This document shows, in pieces, positions 1 through 9,394 of a stretch of DNA of 46,669 bases. The DNA lies in the NCBI GenBank assembly GCA_018056705.1, contig JAGPFE010000022.1, forward strand, positions 1 through 46,669, read 5' to 3'. The number at the start of each line of letters is the position of its first letter. Position 1 is the stretch's first letter. The translations under genes were made by a program, and so were the position numbers. This DNA is from Candidatus Hydrogenedentota bacterium (lineage in GTDB: Bacteria; Hydrogenedentota; Hydrogenedentia; Hydrogenedentales; CAITNO01). The notes under the pieces were generated by a model. That model was not told the DNA's origin and ran no database searches. It saw nothing but the letters and a program-made list of their open reading frames with translations.

Positions 1-1343
1 AGATACGCGCGTAGAGATCCCAGGACAGGCGCTTTCCCGGATATTCCCCCCCAGGGATAACCCAGGTACACCCCTTCAACTCCTTCCTCGTGTAAGGCCA
101 TCATCGTGGGACCAAGGACCTTGAACACCGGGAAAAGCGATGCTGGATGGGCCCGTCCCGCAAGGGGCAGCACCACGTGAACCCGGATCCCGGCATTCCG
201 CCAGGCTTTCAGGTCTCCCCGGAACCGGCTGTTGGCTTCCGCGGTCCGATCATAGAGGTCCCGGAAAAAATCCAGGTGTGTCGGCACCAGTTGTAGCACC
301 AGGCGATGAACCGGCGCGTCGGGGGGCAGTTCCACGCCGGTTACACCCTCCGGCAATTCCACCCGTATCCGCCATGGTTCCGGCAACGACCGTTGTTCCA
401 GCAGCCGGGCGGTATCACAGGCGGTTTTCACCAGTAGATCCGCGACATCCCCCATGGCATCCCCGGCAGTGGCAGGCCACGCGAAATCCGGCTGAAGGCG
501 CGAGAGCGACCAGTCTCCCCGGCCGGGCGGCCACTGGTACAGGGAAGAACTTTCCGTTTGCCCGGCTAGAACAAAAATCCGGTCCGCCAGCAGGACAGCA
601 GCCTCGGGTGACCCCCATGCTGCCTTGCCGGAACCATCCCCAGTGCCCGTTGTTACGGAAGGCGCCAGCGGGGCCGGTGGAACAGGCAGGGGATCCCGGG
701 GCAGTCCCACCCCCGCGCGGAAGTCCCGAACCTGGTCCGCCTCCGCCCCCTCCGCGCCGTACAACCGGGAATCCACCTCGCGCAACGTGAACGCCGGCCG
801 CACGCGCGCGGACATCATGGGAATCGCGTAACCGGCCCGGGGATGCGATGTTACCCCGGGAGCGGCCCACGTCACGCCGAGGGTTTCCCGGAAAAAAGCG
901 CGCACGGTAAGCCTCAGCAATTCACCATCGCCAGCCAGAATGAGTTGTTTCGTGGCCCCGCGGGCCGCGTAGCGAGGGGGCGGGACATACGTTTTTATCA
1001 GGCACAGGTCTCCCCCGGGTGTTTCACCTTCCAACTGCGACGCCAGATCATCCGGCAAATGTTTCATGCCAATCCAGACGTTGATCCGGCCACTCGCCGT
1101 GTTGTCGAACTCAATGTCATGCCGGGTCGATTTTTTCCATAACTGGCAGAAATCGGCGGCCGCGTCCAGTTCCGACTCGGACGCGTCTACCGGCACCACC
1201 ACGTGAAAATTCTCGTATTCCGGGGCCGTCGCCCAGACACCATCCCGCGCGGTCGTTGCCGGGCCCTGCGCGTGGACGGCGCCCGTCCATGCCATAGCCA
1301 GCATGGTCACCATCCACGCGAGCCACTGGTACGCGCGCGTCAT
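1..1343 (-). CDS. Secreted DUF4838-like protein, 3' end cut by window
   Basis: A minus-strand frame is open from an ATG at 1343 to the window edge, giving about 447 residues with no stop. The start is set by AAGGAG 8 bases upstream. Residues 1-26 look like a Sec signal ending AVHAQ. The next ~150 residues resemble the N-terminal alpha/beta domain seen before DUF4838 and some family 20/67 glycosidases: a VVVPVDASESELDAAADF-type opening, then RETLGVTWAAPG near residue 155. The remainder should be a TIM-barrel-like region, partly seen (KAWRNAGIRVHVVLP). Family members are secreted and usually sit with polysaccharide-degrading enzymes; the exact substrate is unknown. It is divergent from the sulfate-uptake operon. 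The family call comes from motif resemblance only. Confidence 0.72.
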   Translation of the reverse strand, partial: MTRAYQWLAWMVTMLAMAWTGAVHAQGPATTARDGVWATAPEYENFHVVVPVDASESELDAAADFCQLWKKSTRHDIEFDNTASGRINVWIGMKHLPDDLASQLEGETPGGDLCLIKTYVPPPRYAARGATKQLILAGDGELLRLTVRAFFRETLGVTWAAPGVTSHPRAGYAIPMMSARVRPAFTLREVDSRLYGAEGAEADQVRDFRAGVGLPRDPLPVPPAPLAPSVTTGTGDGSGKAAWGSPEAAVLLADRIFVLAGQTESSSLYQWPPGRGDWSLSRLQPDFAWPATAGDAMGDVADLLVKTACDTARLLEQRSLPEPWRIRVELPEGVTGVELPPDAPVHRLVLQLVPTHLDFFRDLYDRTAEANSRFRGDLKAWRNAGIRVHVVLPLAGRAHPASLFPVFKVLGPTMMALHEEGVEGVYLGYPWGGISGKAPVLGSLRAY

Positions 1344-1462
1344 GTGATCACTCCTTTTCAAATTTTCACCTGCTTATCTTATTGACTGAAAGCCTGTTTT
1401 TTCTTCCCAGGAAACGTGTCAGAACGTGCGAACTGATGGCCTTTATTTTTTCATACTGAACC

Positions 1463-1492
1463 TTGACAAGACAAGACCGGCCTTATTATAAT
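1463..1492 (+). promoter_or_regulatory. Sigma70-type promoter of the sulfate-uptake operon
   Basis: TTGACA at 1463-1468 and TATAAT at 1487-1492 are both perfect consensus hexamers, separated by 18 bases. Transcription should begin near 1499, leaving a leader of only about 15 bases before the Rrf2 start at 1514. The A/T-rich palindromic stretch TATTATAATA over the -10 is a plausible place for the Rrf2 product to bind and autoregulate, but that is inference. Confidence 0.8.
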
Positions 1493-1513
1493 ACTTATCA
1501 GGTAGGATTTTAT

Positions 1514-1978
1514 ATGCGCGTTTCCAGAAAAACTGATTACGCTCTGCGGGCCCTCGTTGCCCTCGCCAGGCTGGAACCCGGGCAGACCCTCAGCCTGCGC
1601 GTCATCGCCCGAACCTGTGACATCCCCTACAACTTCCTGCAGCAGATCATGCTGGATCTGCGCGAGCAAGGTTGGGTGAATGGCCATCCGGGCAGGGATG
1701 GGGGATATGAACTGGCCGTTCCCCCTGATACCTTGAGTATGGGCGAAGTGGTGCGGCATTTCGATGGGGTTCTTGCCCCCATCGGTTGCGTGTCGATTAC
1801 CCATTACGAACCCTGTTCCCAGGAATCCGTTTGCGTGTTCCGGCGGCTTTTTCTGGATATCCGTAACCACACCGCCCGCCTGCTGGAAGCCACCACCCTG
1901 GAAGACCTTGTAAAGCAGAAACCGGTAGAGAACCGGGAAGTGTTTCTGACCGAATTTTCAGAAGGAGCCGGCATATGA
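1514..1978 (+). CDS. Rrf2-family regulator with three-cysteine Fe-S type motif
   Basis: This 154-residue protein has the Rrf2 winged helix ([14 protein letters not shown] at the start, LxxIMxxLxxxGW in the recognition region, then the GRDGGYELA wing). Cys92, Cys101 and Cys107 occupy the loop that ligates an Fe-S cluster in IscR, NsrR and relatives; the spacing here is C-X8-C-X5-C. A longer reading frame begins at 1463, but that TTG is the -35 box, so ATG 1514 is chosen. The stop overlaps the next gene (ATGA at 1975-1978). Its position as first gene of a sulfate-transport operon suggests control of sulfur uptake according to Fe-S or cysteine status, as CymR-type Rrf2 proteins do. The ligand is not provable from sequence. 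Confidence 0.88.
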   Translation: MRVSRKTDYALRALVALARLEPGQTLSLRVIARTCDIPYNFLQQIMLDLREQGWVNGHPGRDGGYELAVPPDTLSMGEVVRHFDGVLAPIGCVSITHYEPCSQESVCVFRRLFLDIRNHTARLLEATTLEDLVKQKPVENREVFLTEFSEGAGI

Positions 1979-3102
1979 CGCGCAAGAAAGTCCAGATCCA
2001 CGCCCGTCGATCTGTCCACCTGATCATGGGAATCACGCTATGCGTGGCCGTTGTGTCCGGATTGTGCGGGTGCGGGGGATCTGCCGAAAACCAGGGAATT
2101 ACCCTTCTGAACGTCTCCTACGATCCCACCCGAGAACTCTATCGCGACATCAACGCCCTGTTCACCAGGCAGTGGACGGAAAAAACAGGTGTGCCCCTGA
2201 CCATTAACCAGTCTCACGGGGGATCGGGCAAACAGGCCAGGGCCGTCATCGAAGGGTTACCGGCCGACGTGGTCACCCTTGCCCTCGCCTATGACATCGA
2301 CGCGCTGGTGGAACACGGCGGCCTGGTAACTTCGAATTGGGCCTCCCGGTTCCCCCACGACAGTGTGCCCTTCTACTCCACCATTGTGTTCCTGGTACGC
2401 AAAGGCAATCCAAAAGGCATCCACGACTGGAACGACCTGGTGCGAGACGAAGTATCGGTCATCACGCCCAATCCCAAAACGTCCGGGGGAGCCCGTTGGA
2501 ACTACCTGGCGGCCTGGGGACACGCGCTGACCGAGAAACTGGGCGATCCGGCCATCGCCGCGCGCGAGCCGGAGCGACCTGAAGTACGGGAAGCCCAGGA
2601 AGCCGCCCGCCAGTTTATCACTGAACTGTTCCGTCGCGTGCCCGTGCTGGACTCAGGCGCGCGGGCGGCAACCACGACCTTCGTCCAGCGCCAGATCGGC
2701 GACGTGCTGCTGGCCTGGGAAAACGAGGCCATGCTGGCGACGCGGGAACTGGGACCCGAACAGTTTGAAATCGTCTATCCCTCCCACAGCATCCTGGCTG
2801 AAACGCCGGTAGCGATCGTGGACAAGGTCGTGGACGCGCGCGGCACCCGCGAGGTGGCCACGGCATACCTGGAGTTCCTGTACACCCCGGAAGCCCAGCG
2901 ACTGGCCGCTAAACATTACTTCCGTCCCGTCATGCCGGATATCACGGGTTCCGACCTGCCGGCATTCCCGCAAATTCGCCTGTTCTCCATTCGGGATCTG
3001 TACGGAGACTGGAAAACCGCGCATGCCATCCACTTCTCGGACGGGGGCATTTTCGACCAGGTATACGAAGCATCCGCCGGTAAGGAGGTAAAGACACCGT
3101 GA
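1975..3102 (+). CDS. sbp: Sulfate/thiosulfate-binding lipoprotein
   Basis: A 375-residue periplasmic binding protein. The N terminus is basic, then hydrophobic, and ends in a lipobox LCGC with Cys33 as the likely lipidated residue, so the protein should be tethered to a membrane. The family signature SYDPTREL lies at residues 48-55, followed by the [13 protein letters not shown] segment typical of sulfate-binding proteins. It delivers sulfate (or thiosulfate) to the permeases encoded just downstream. AGAAGGAG lies upstream of the ATG, which overlaps the Rrf2 stop by four bases. Sulfate versus thiosulfate preference (Sbp versus CysP) cannot be decided here. Confidence 0.93.
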   Translation: MTRKKVQIHARRSVHLIMGITLCVAVVSGLCGCGGSAENQGITLLNVSYDPTRELYRDINALFTRQWTEKTGVPLTINQSHGGSGKQARAVIEGLPADVVTLALAYDIDALVEHGGLVTSNWASRFPHDSVPFYSTIVFLVRKGNPKGIHDWNDLVRDEVSVITPNPKTSGGARWNYLAAWGHALTEKLGDPAIAAREPERPEVREAQEAARQFITELFRRVPVLDSGARAATTTFVQRQIGDVLLAWENEAMLATRELGPEQFEIVYPSHSILAETPVAIVDKVVDARGTREVATAYLEFLYTPEAQRLAAKHYFRPVMPDITGSDLPAFPQIRLFSIRDLYGDWKTAHAIHFSDGGIFDQVYEASAGKEVKTP

Positions 3103-3944
3103 TGCCGCTGAAACGCCCACAGCGGTTCGGGCTACTGCCCGGGTTCGGCCTGACGATGGGGATCACCCTGTCCTTTCTGGGCATGCTGGTCATACTGCCC
3201 TTCGCGGCCCTGGTTCTGAGCGCCTCCCGGATTTCCCCGGGGACCTTTCTGGACACCCTGGTCAACCCGCGCGTGCTGGCGTCCTTTCGGGTGACGTTTC
3301 TCGCGGCTCTTGGCGCGGCATGCTTCAACGCGGTGTTCGGGTTCCTGGTCGCCTGGACCTTGACCCGCTATTCCTTCCCGGGAAGGCGCCTGGTGGACGC
3401 CATGATCGATCTGCCCTTCGCCCTGCCCACGGCCGTATCGGGTATCGCCCTGACCGCCCTGTACGCTCCCGGCGGATGGCTGGGCTCCCTTCTGGAACCG
3501 CTGGGTGTCAAAATCGCCTATACCCCCGCCGGTATCGTGGTAGCCCTGATCTTCATCGGATTTCCTTTCGTGGTACGCACGCTGCAACCCGCCCTGGCCG
3601 ACCTGGAAGAAGAATACGAAGAGGCCGCCGCGAGCCTGGGCGCCAACCGATGGCAAACCTTCGTGAAAGTGATTTTCCCATCCGTGCTGCCCGCGCTACT
3701 GACGGGTACCACCATGGCCTTCGCCCGCGCCCTGGGCGAATACGGCTCGGTGGTGTTCATCTCGGGCAACATGCCCTACCGCACCGAGATTGTGCCCCTG
3801 CTGATCATCACTCGCCTGGAACAGTTCGATTACGCCGGGGCCACCGTCCTGGCCGTTGCCATGCTCGCGGTATCGTTCGCCCTGCTGCTGCTCGCGAACC
3901 TGGTCCAGTGGCGTATCACGCGGTACACCTATGAAAGGTCCTGA
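3099..3944 (+). CDS. cysT: Sulfate ABC transporter permease CysT
   Basis: This 281-residue inner-membrane protein has about six transmembrane helices and the BPD_transp EAA loop ([16 protein letters not shown]) that docks on the ATPase. With CysW it forms the transmembrane channel of the sulfate importer. The start is ambiguous: GTG 3099 is 10 bases from GGAGG (3084-3088), while the adjacent ATG at 3102 is 13 bases away and overlaps the upstream stop as TGATG. The GTG is listed because of its better spacing; the difference is one residue. Tight packing with both neighbours implies translational coupling. Confidence 0.92.
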   Translation: MMPLKRPQRFGLLPGFGLTMGITLSFLGMLVILPFAALVLSASRISPGTFLDTLVNPRVLASFRVTFLAALGAACFNAVFGFLVAWTLTRYSFPGRRLVDAMIDLPFALPTAVSGIALTALYAPGGWLGSLLEPLGVKIAYTPAGIVVALIFIGFPFVVRTLQPALADLEEEYEEAAASLGANRWQTFVKVIFPSVLPALLTGTTMAFARALGEYGSVVFISGNMPYRTEIVPLLIITRLEQFDYAGATVLAVAMLAVSFALLLLANLVQWRITRYTYERS

Positions 3945-3945
3945 A

Positions 3946-4830
3946 ATGCATCCTTCGGAACCTGGCGCGCGACAGGCAAAAAAACCGCGGTTTCAGGCAA
4001 CCGGGGATCCCGGATGGGTCCGGGTGATCTGCGTCGGCCTGACGCTGGCTTTCATCGCGCTGATGTTGCTGTTTCCGCTGATGGTCGTGTTCACCGAGGC
4101 ATTCCGGAAAGGTCTGGGCGTGTACTTTGCGGCCATCACCGAAGCGGACGCCCGGGCGGCCATCCGGCTCACCCTGCTGGCCGCGGGCATAGCGGTACCG
4201 CTCAACACATTGTTCGGACTGGCGGCCGCGTGGTGCGTGGCCCGTTTCCGTTTTCCCGGACGGAACCTGCTGACGGCCCTCATCGATCTGCCTTTTTCCG
4301 TTTCGCCGGTGGTGGCCGGACTGCTGTTCGTGCTGCTGTTCGGCTCGGGTGGGCTGCTGGCGGCGATATCCCGATGGTCAGGGATCCAGATCCTGTTTGC
4401 CGTTCCGGGCATCGTGCTGGCCACCATGTTCGTCACCCTGCCCTTCGTGGCGCGGGAACTGATCGCCCTGATGCAGGAACAGGGTGACGAGGAGGAACTG
4501 GCGGCGATGGTGCTGGGCGCGAATGGCTGGCAGACGTTCTGGCGGGTTACCCTGCCGAACATCAAGTGGGGGTTGCTGTACGGTATGATCCTGTGCAACG
4601 CGCGGGCCATGGGAGAATTTGGCGCGGTGTCCGTGGTCTCCGGGCATATCCGCGGCGTGACCAATACCCTGCCTCTGCACGTGGAAATCCTGTTCAATGA
4701 ATACAACTTCGCGGCGTCCTTCGCGGCCGCGTCGTTGCTCACCCTGCTGGCGCTGGTCACCCTGGTCATCAAAACGTTTGTAGCGTGGCGGGAGAAAAAC
4801 AAGGGAATTATCGCGGAGTCCCACGCATGA
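3946..4830 (+). CDS. cysW: Sulfate ABC transporter permease CysW
   Basis: This 294-residue second permease of the importer has six predicted membrane spans and an EAA-type loop ([18 protein letters not shown]). The frame is open further upstream, inside cysT, but ATG 3946 is preceded by AAAGG at a good distance, one base past the cysT stop. ATG 3931 is an alternative that would overlap cysT and lacks a ribosome site. CysW pairs with CysT as a heterodimer. Its stop overlaps the cysA start (ATGA). Confidence 0.92.
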   Translation: MHPSEPGARQAKKPRFQATGDPGWVRVICVGLTLAFIALMLLFPLMVVFTEAFRKGLGVYFAAITEADARAAIRLTLLAAGIAVPLNTLFGLAAAWCVARFRFPGRNLLTALIDLPFSVSPVVAGLLFVLLFGSGGLLAAISRWSGIQILFAVPGIVLATMFVTLPFVARELIALMQEQGDEEELAAMVLGANGWQTFWRVTLPNIKWGLLYGMILCNARAMGEFGAVSVVSGHIRGVTNTLPLHVEILFNEYNFAASFAAASLLTLLALVTLVIKTFVAWREKNKGIIAESHA

Positions 4831-5903
4831 GTATTGAAGCGCGTCACATTACCCGTTCCTACGGTTCTTTCAAGGCACTCGATGACGTTTCTATCAGGAT
4901 TAACGATGGAGAACTGGTAGCCCTGCTCGGACCTTCAGGATCGGGAAAAACCACCCTTCTGCGCGTGATCGCCGGGCTGGATCAACCCGATCCGGATTGC
5001 GGCGGCCAGATCTTCTTCAACGACGAAAACGTCGAGAACCTCCCGGCCCGCAAGCGCCAGGTGGGATTCGTGTTCCAGCATTACGCCCTGTTCCGTCACA
5101 TGACGGTGTTTGACAACATCGCGTTCGGTCTGCGGGTGAAACCGAAAGGTCAGCGTCCGCCGGAATCCCAGATCCGCGCGAAGGTCCGGGAACTGCTGGC
5201 ACTGATCCAGCTGGAAAACCTGGAGAACCGGTATCCGTCGCAGTTATCCGGGGGGCAGCGTCAGCGGGTCGCCCTCGCCCGGGCCCTGGCCATCGAGCCT
5301 AAAGTGCTCCTGCTGGATGAACCGTTTGGCGCCCTGGACGCCCGGGTGCGTCAAGACCTGCGACGATGGTTGCGGCGGTTACACGACGAGCTGCACATCA
5401 CCAGCGTGTTCGTGACCCACGACCAGGAAGAGGCCATGGAAGTGGCCGATCGCATCGTGGTCATGAACGCGGGCCGGATCGAACAGGACGGGCCGCCGGA
5501 CGAAGTGTTTCACCATCCTGCCAACGAGTTCGTGGTAAATTTCCTCGGCAACGTTAACCTGTTCCGCGGGCGGGTGGAATCGGGCGTGGCGGTGTTCGGC
5601 CCCTGGACACTGACCCAGTCCGGTGTTTCCCTGGTCGATGGACAGGAAGCACGGCTGTTCGTTCGGCCCCATGAACTCGACGTGCGGGCCACACCGGATG
5701 GACGCCCCGCCCTGTCGGCCGTCATCCAGCGGGTGCAGACGGCGGGACCCCTTGCCAAGCTCGAGGTGCTGACCGCCGATGGCCAGACCATCTTCGCGGA
5801 AATGCCCCACGACCGATTCCGGGAACTCAACGTTCGCCAGGGGGACACTGTCTTCGTGAGCCTCAAGGACGCCCGGGTGTTCGTCGAAGACTACGTCATA
5901 TGA
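4827..5903 (+). CDS. cysA: Sulfate ABC transporter ATPase CysA
   Basis: A 358-residue ATPase energising sulfate import. Visible motifs are Walker A GPSGSGKT (35-42), Q-loop Gln84, signature LSGGQRQR (140-147), Walker B LLLDEP (161-166) and switch His198. The C-terminal ~120 residues form a TOBE/regulatory domain ([11 protein letters not shown]). The start ATG overlaps the cysW stop; a longer frame from 4785 runs inside cysW and is rejected. This is the last gene of the five-gene operon and is followed by a strong hairpin. Confidence 0.95.
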   Translation: MSIEARHITRSYGSFKALDDVSIRINDGELVALLGPSGSGKTTLLRVIAGLDQPDPDCGGQIFFNDENVENLPARKRQVGFVFQHYALFRHMTVFDNIAFGLRVKPKGQRPPESQIRAKVRELLALIQLENLENRYPSQLSGGQRQRVALARALAIEPKVLLLDEPFGALDARVRQDLRRWLRRLHDELHITSVFVTHDQEEAMEVADRIVVMNAGRIEQDGPPDEVFHHPANEFVVNFLGNVNLFRGRVESGVAVFGPWTLTQSGVSLVDGQEARLFVRPHELDVRATPDGRPALSAVIQRVQTAGPLAKLEVLTADGQTIFAEMPHDRFRELNVRQGDTVFVSLKDARVFVEDYVI

Positions 5904-5905
5904 GA

Positions 5906-5939
5906 AACCGGGAAGTTCCCGCGAGAGAACTTCCCGGTT
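5906..5939. terminator. 13-bp hairpin between convergent genes
   Basis: A perfect 13-base inverted repeat, AACCGGGAAGTTC at 5906-5918 and its complement at 5927-5939, encloses an 8-base loop. It starts 3 bases after the cysA stop. There is no T-run on the plus strand. On the minus strand TTTCTC follows, so it may serve mainly the mini-peptide transcript, or both directions. Confidence 0.7.
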
Positions 5940-5957
5940 ACGCGTTCTGGCGCCGAA

Positions 5958-6074
5958 TCAGGCCGCGTTATCGGACGATCCGCCACCGAACAGGTTCGTG
6001 AAAAATCCGATGATCGATTCCCAGATGCCGGTGAAGAACCCGATGATGCTTTCCCAGATGCCCAGCAGATTCAT
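5958..6074 (-). CDS. 38-residue duplicated hydrophobic peptide
   Basis: A very short gene encoding MNLL, then GIWESIIGFFT twice in tandem (residues 5-15 and 16-26), then NLFGGGSSDNAA. The ATG at 6074 follows AGGAG by about 7 bases. Reading frames upstream of it lack a ribosome site. An 11-residue period equals three helical turns, as in apolipoproteins, synuclein and some membrane-active peptides. The 22 repeat residues could form one transmembrane helix or an amphipathic surface helix; charge is net acidic. The two DNA copies differ at six bases, all silent, which argues for selection on the peptide. It lies 83 bases downstream of the YkvA-like gene on the same strand. I do not recognise a family. 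Function is unknown; a membrane-active or membrane-scaffolding role is speculation. Confidence 0.68.
   Translation of the reverse strand: MNLLGIWESIIGFFTGIWESIIGFFTNLFGGGSSDNAA
5998..6063 (-). repeat. 33-bp tandem duplication inside the mini-peptide gene
   Basis: Two adjacent 33-base units (5998-6030 and 6031-6063) each encode GIWESIIGFFT. They differ at Ser (TCG versus AGC, three bases), Gly (GGA/GGG), Phe (TTT/TTC) and Thr (ACG/ACC). No change alters an amino acid, so the duplication is old and the peptide sequence has been held constant. Confidence 0.9.
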
Positions 6075-6157
6075 GGCGTCTCTCCTCTTGTTGCTTTTCC
6101 TCTTCAGCGGTCTCCCGTCGACCGCCAGGAAAACCATACGGGGCAACCGGTTTCGCG

Positions 6158-6619
6158 TTACAGGTCATCCGGGGCACTTTTATCCTGGTCTCCGCTCCTG
6201 CCATCGAACACGCGCGCGGCCTGGTGTCGGGCCCAGGCCCGGTGTTCCGTCGTCATGAAACGTCCCACCGCCGTGATGGCGCCAGTCAGCAGGCCAAGAT
6301 CGTCGGTGTATCCAAGCCCGGGGAGCACATCGGGAATCACGTCCGTCGGCAGAATGAAGTAGCCGAGCGCGCCCAGGATAATCGCCTTGGCCCAGTCCGG
6401 GACGGCGGGATCCCGCAGCATCGCGTAAAGCGCTAGGGCTTCTTCGATCAGTCGCCTGCCCGCCTGGAAAAACACGGACAGTATCTTGTCCCGGAAGGAC
6501 TTTTCGCTGAAATGCCGCTGAAACGGGGCGGCTGCGGCCATCACGCGTTCCGGGCTTCCCTGTTCCTCCGACGACTCCCGGTCGCCGGGGGACAATTCAT
6601 CAAAGATTTCATCCGCCAT
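6158..6619 (-). CDS. YkvA/DUF1232 membrane-associated protein
   Basis: A 153-residue protein with the DUF1232 (YkvA) core near residues 75-112: a hydrophobic segment AKAIILGALGYFILP, then TDVIPDVLPGLGYTDDLGLL, the family's diagnostic Asp/Pro-rich turn. The N-terminal ~40 residues are acidic and probably flexible, and the C terminus is charged. DUF1232 proteins are small and widespread with no settled function. The ribosome site is weak (GGGGAA, 8-12 bases upstream of the ATG). The gene sits upstream of, and probably cotranscribed with, the duplicated mini-peptide, and divergent from a membrane TPR gene. Confidence 0.85.
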   Translation of the reverse strand: MADEIFDELSPGDRESSEEQGSPERVMAAAAPFQRHFSEKSFRDKILSVFFQAGRRLIEEALALYAMLRDPAVPDWAKAIILGALGYFILPTDVIPDVLPGLGYTDDLGLLTGAITAVGRFMTTEHRAWARHQAARVFDGRSGDQDKSAPDDL

Positions 6620-6677
6620 CGCGCGCTTTCCCCGCGTTGTTTGGCCCTATCCCCGAAGATCGGGGAAAATACAGAGC

Positions 6678-7481
6678 ATGATGGTGGATTATATCGATGA
6701 TCTGGCATGGGCTGTCGTCGCGTCAATCGACCTGCTGATCCTGTTCGGGGTAGGTGTTTATTTCCTGCTGAAACGTTTTCACCGGAGGGAAGACATCCCC
6801 CCTTTTCAGGAAGTGGCGATCCTGGGCCTCGCGCTGGTGCTGGTTGTATTGGAAACGCGCTTTCTCCGGGAGGCGCTGGATCGCTTCCCGGTGTACTACG
6901 TGTTCAGCGCCACCGGCGTGCTGGTTACCGTGTCCGCCTTGTATGGGCACATGGTGGTTTCCCTGCTTTCCCGGTTCCTGGTGGAATGGGTAACGTCCGG
7001 AACGGTTGACGACCTGGACCGTCCCCTGTTTGGGGCGGCGGAGGCCTGTATGCGCCGGGGAGATTACCCGGGAGCCGTGCGGGAGTACCTCGTGCTGGCC
7101 CGGTTGCATCCCCGCGACCCGTCAGTCTTCATGCGCCTGGGTGAGGCCCTGAGTCTCGTGGACGATCACCGGCGTGCCGTGACCGCGTTCCTGCGATGCG
7201 CCCAGATGGAAAGCAATGGCGACCGGGCCCTGCATGCCCTGCGCCGCGCCATGGACCACGCTTCCCGGGACCTTCCCGAGGAACAACGGCAACTGCGCGC
7301 CACACTCGCTCTCGCGCGCGATCGATTTGGCGGCGATGAACAACTGGCCAGGCGCGTCGAGGAAATGTTCCGGCAACTGGAGGAAAGGTCACCGGGAGAC
7401 CACGTCCAGGCCCAGGCGGGATCGATGCCGATTTCCTCCCTGCTGGAAAAAATGGACGACCAGCCGACGAATGACGGGTAG
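6678..7481 (+). CDS. Membrane-anchored TPR-like protein
   Basis: A 267-residue protein with three predicted membrane helices (about 8-30, 43-62 and 70-100) and then a cytosolic helical domain. Residues 120-220 contain helix-turn-helix pairs of TPR character (RGDYPGAVREYLVLARLHPRDPSVFMRLGEAL and the following repeat). TPRs mediate protein-protein contacts; the partner is unknown. ATG 6678 is immediately followed by a second ATG at 6681, with CGGGGAA upstream. The head-to-head arrangement with the DUF1232 gene (58 bases apart) suggests shared control. I cannot assign a named family. Confidence 0.7.
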   Translation: MMVDYIDDLAWAVVASIDLLILFGVGVYFLLKRFHRREDIPPFQEVAILGLALVLVVLETRFLREALDRFPVYYVFSATGVLVTVSALYGHMVVSLLSRFLVEWVTSGTVDDLDRPLFGAAEACMRRGDYPGAVREYLVLARLHPRDPSVFMRLGEALSLVDDHRRAVTAFLRCAQMESNGDRALHALRRAMDHASRDLPEEQRQLRATLALARDRFGGDEQLARRVEEMFRQLEERSPGDHVQAQAGSMPISSLLEKMDDQPTNDG

Positions 7482-7614
7482 AATGGCCTTAAAGAACAGC
7501 CTGGTTATTTATGCTATTTTCATTCACGCTGGAAGCGTTCAACGCCGGTATGATAGGCTGTTTTCCAATGTTTTCCGGCCGTCCGCGCCGGAATAATCTC
7601 ATTGGGAGCGGAAA

Positions 7615-7917
7615 ATGGAAAAAATCACTAAGGAAACGGTGGCATACATTGCGGCGCTGGCCCACCTCCGGTTGACCCCGGAAGAAACCGAGCGCATGAC
7701 GCGGGATCTGGGCGATATCCTAGGGTACATGGACCAGTTGAACGAACTGGACACCACCCAAGTCGAGCCCATGATGCACGCGCTGGAAATGACCAACGTG
7801 TTCCGGGAGGATGAAATCGGTACCCCGCTGGATCGGGATCAGGCCCTTCACAACGCGCCCTCGCATGATGGACAGTATTTCCTGGTGCCCCGCATTCTGG
7901 AAGGAGACACGGCATGA
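7615..7917 (+). CDS. gatC: Asp-tRNA(Asn)/Glu-tRNA(Gln) amidotransferase subunit C
   Basis: This 100-residue subunit has the family's opening ([21 protein letters not shown]) and the central [14 protein letters not shown]. GatC wraps around the GatA-GatB interface and stabilises the complex that converts Glu-tRNA(Gln) or Asp-tRNA(Asn) to the correct aminoacyl-tRNA. GGGAGCGG precedes the ATG, and the stop overlaps gatA by four bases. About 130 bases upstream hold no gene I can support. The presence of gatCAB implies indirect charging of Gln and/or Asn tRNA in this organism. Confidence 0.96.
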   Translation: MEKITKETVAYIAALAHLRLTPEETERMTRDLGDILGYMDQLNELDTTQVEPMMHALEMTNVFREDEIGTPLDRDQALHNAPSHDGQYFLVPRILEGDTA

Positions 7918-9383
7918 CGGACTGGCGTTGGGCGGATGCCATAACGGTTCGGGATGCCGTCTCGGCGGGCGCCGTCTCCGCGGAAGAAATCACCCGAACG
8001 CTGCTGGACTGGGTCGACGAGGTCGACCGGAAGGTGGACGCCTACACGCAGGTGTGGCGCGAAGAAGCCCTGGAGCGGGCCCGGAACATTGACGCCCGGC
8101 GACGCCAGGGTGAACCGTTGGGGCCGCTGGCGGGTGTGCCCATCGGGCTGAAAGAACTGCTGTGCACGCGGCAGGGCTTTACCACCTGCGCCTCCCGGAT
8201 CCTGGCCGGGTTCCGGAGTCCCTATGACGCCACGGTGGTGCGTCGGCTCGAAGCGGCGGACGCCGTGTTTCTTGGCAAGGTCAACATGGACGAATTTGCC
8301 ATGGGGTCGTCCACCGAACGCAGCGCCATCAAGGTTACCCGGAACCCCTGGAACCTGAACTGCGTGCCGGGCGGGTCAAGCGGAGGTTCGGCCGCCGCGG
8401 TCGTTTCGGGACAATGCGCCGTATCCCTGGGAAGCGACACGGGAGGCTCTATCCGGCAGCCCGCGGCCCTGTGCGGTTGCGTGGGTATCAAGCCCACCTA
8501 TGGACGGGTATCGCGGTACGGCCTGGTGGCTTTCGCGTCCTCCCTGGACCAGATCGGCCCCCTGACCCGATCGGTAGAAGACGCCGCCCTGGTACTGGAC
8601 GTTATCTGCGGCAAGGATCCCATGGACGCGACCTCCGCGCCGCTACCCGCGCCGGAGTTTCTGAACGCCACGCGGACGGGCGACATCCGGGGATTGCGCA
8701 TGGGACTACCGAAGGAATATTTCACCGACGCGCTCAGCGACGAAGCGCGGGAGGCCGTTCTCAACGCGGTTAAGGTTCTGGAATCGGCCGGCGCCTCCGT
8801 GGTGGAGGTTTCTCTTCCCCACTCGCCGTACGCCATCGCCGCGTATTACATCATCTGCACCGCGGAGGCCAGCGCGAACCTGGCACGGTTCGACGGCGTG
8901 CGTTACGGTTTCCGGCACCCGGACGCGAAAACCATGGAAGAAATGTACGACCTGTCCCGCACGGCGGGCTTCGGTCCGGAGGTAAAGCGCAGGATCCTGC
9001 TGGGCACTTACGTGCTCTCCAGCGGATACTATGACGCCTACTATCTCAAGGCGCAGAAAGTACGCCGCCTGATCAAGCGGGATTTCGACCAGGCGTTCGA
9101 AGCGTGTGACGTGATCGCCGGTCCCACTTCGCCGACCCCAGCCTTCGAGTTCGGCGCGAAGACCGACAATCCGCTGGAAATGTACCTGAGCGACATCTAC
9201 ACCATTTCCGTCAATCTCGCCACCCTGCCCGGCCTGTCCATCCCGTGCGGTCTTTCCCGGAAAGGGTTACCCATCGGGTTGCAACTGATCGGCAAACCCT
9301 TCGACGAGGCCACCCTGTTAAGGACGGCCCGCCACCTGGAAAAAAGCGGGATCACGGACATCGGCAGGCCGCCGCTCGCCTGA
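7914..9383 (+). CDS. gatA: Amidotransferase subunit A (glutaminase)
   Basis: This 489-residue amidase-signature protein hydrolyses glutamine and channels ammonia to GatB. The catalytic triad is visible: Lys80 (PIGLK), Ser155 (GGSSGGSAA) and nucleophile Ser179 ([11 protein letters not shown]). Length and motif order match bacterial GatA. ATGA overlap with gatC and an 11-base gap to gatB show strict operon structure. Confidence 0.97.
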   Translation: MTDWRWADAITVRDAVSAGAVSAEEITRTLLDWVDEVDRKVDAYTQVWREEALERARNIDARRRQGEPLGPLAGVPIGLKELLCTRQGFTTCASRILAGFRSPYDATVVRRLEAADAVFLGKVNMDEFAMGSSTERSAIKVTRNPWNLNCVPGGSSGGSAAAVVSGQCAVSLGSDTGGSIRQPAALCGCVGIKPTYGRVSRYGLVAFASSLDQIGPLTRSVEDAALVLDVICGKDPMDATSAPLPAPEFLNATRTGDIRGLRMGLPKEYFTDALSDEAREAVLNAVKVLESAGASVVEVSLPHSPYAIAAYYIICTAEASANLARFDGVRYGFRHPDAKTMEEMYDLSRTAGFGPEVKRRILLGTYVLSSGYYDAYYLKAQKVRRLIKRDFDQAFEACDVIAGPTSPTPAFEFGAKTDNPLEMYLSDIYTISVNLATLPGLSIPCGLSRKGLPIGLQLIGKPFDEATLLRTARHLEKSGITDIGRPPLA

Positions 9384-9394
9384 GGAGTTGGATC

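Noticed and set aside
140..870. Short open frames on both strands at the left end
   Set aside because: Pro/Arg-rich and motif-free; the continuous minus-strand frame from 1343 with signal peptide and Shine-Dalgarno explains the region better.
1463..1513. Extension of the Rrf2 protein to a TTG start at 1463
   Set aside because: That TTG is part of a consensus -35 box and the extension would include the -10; no ribosome site precedes it.
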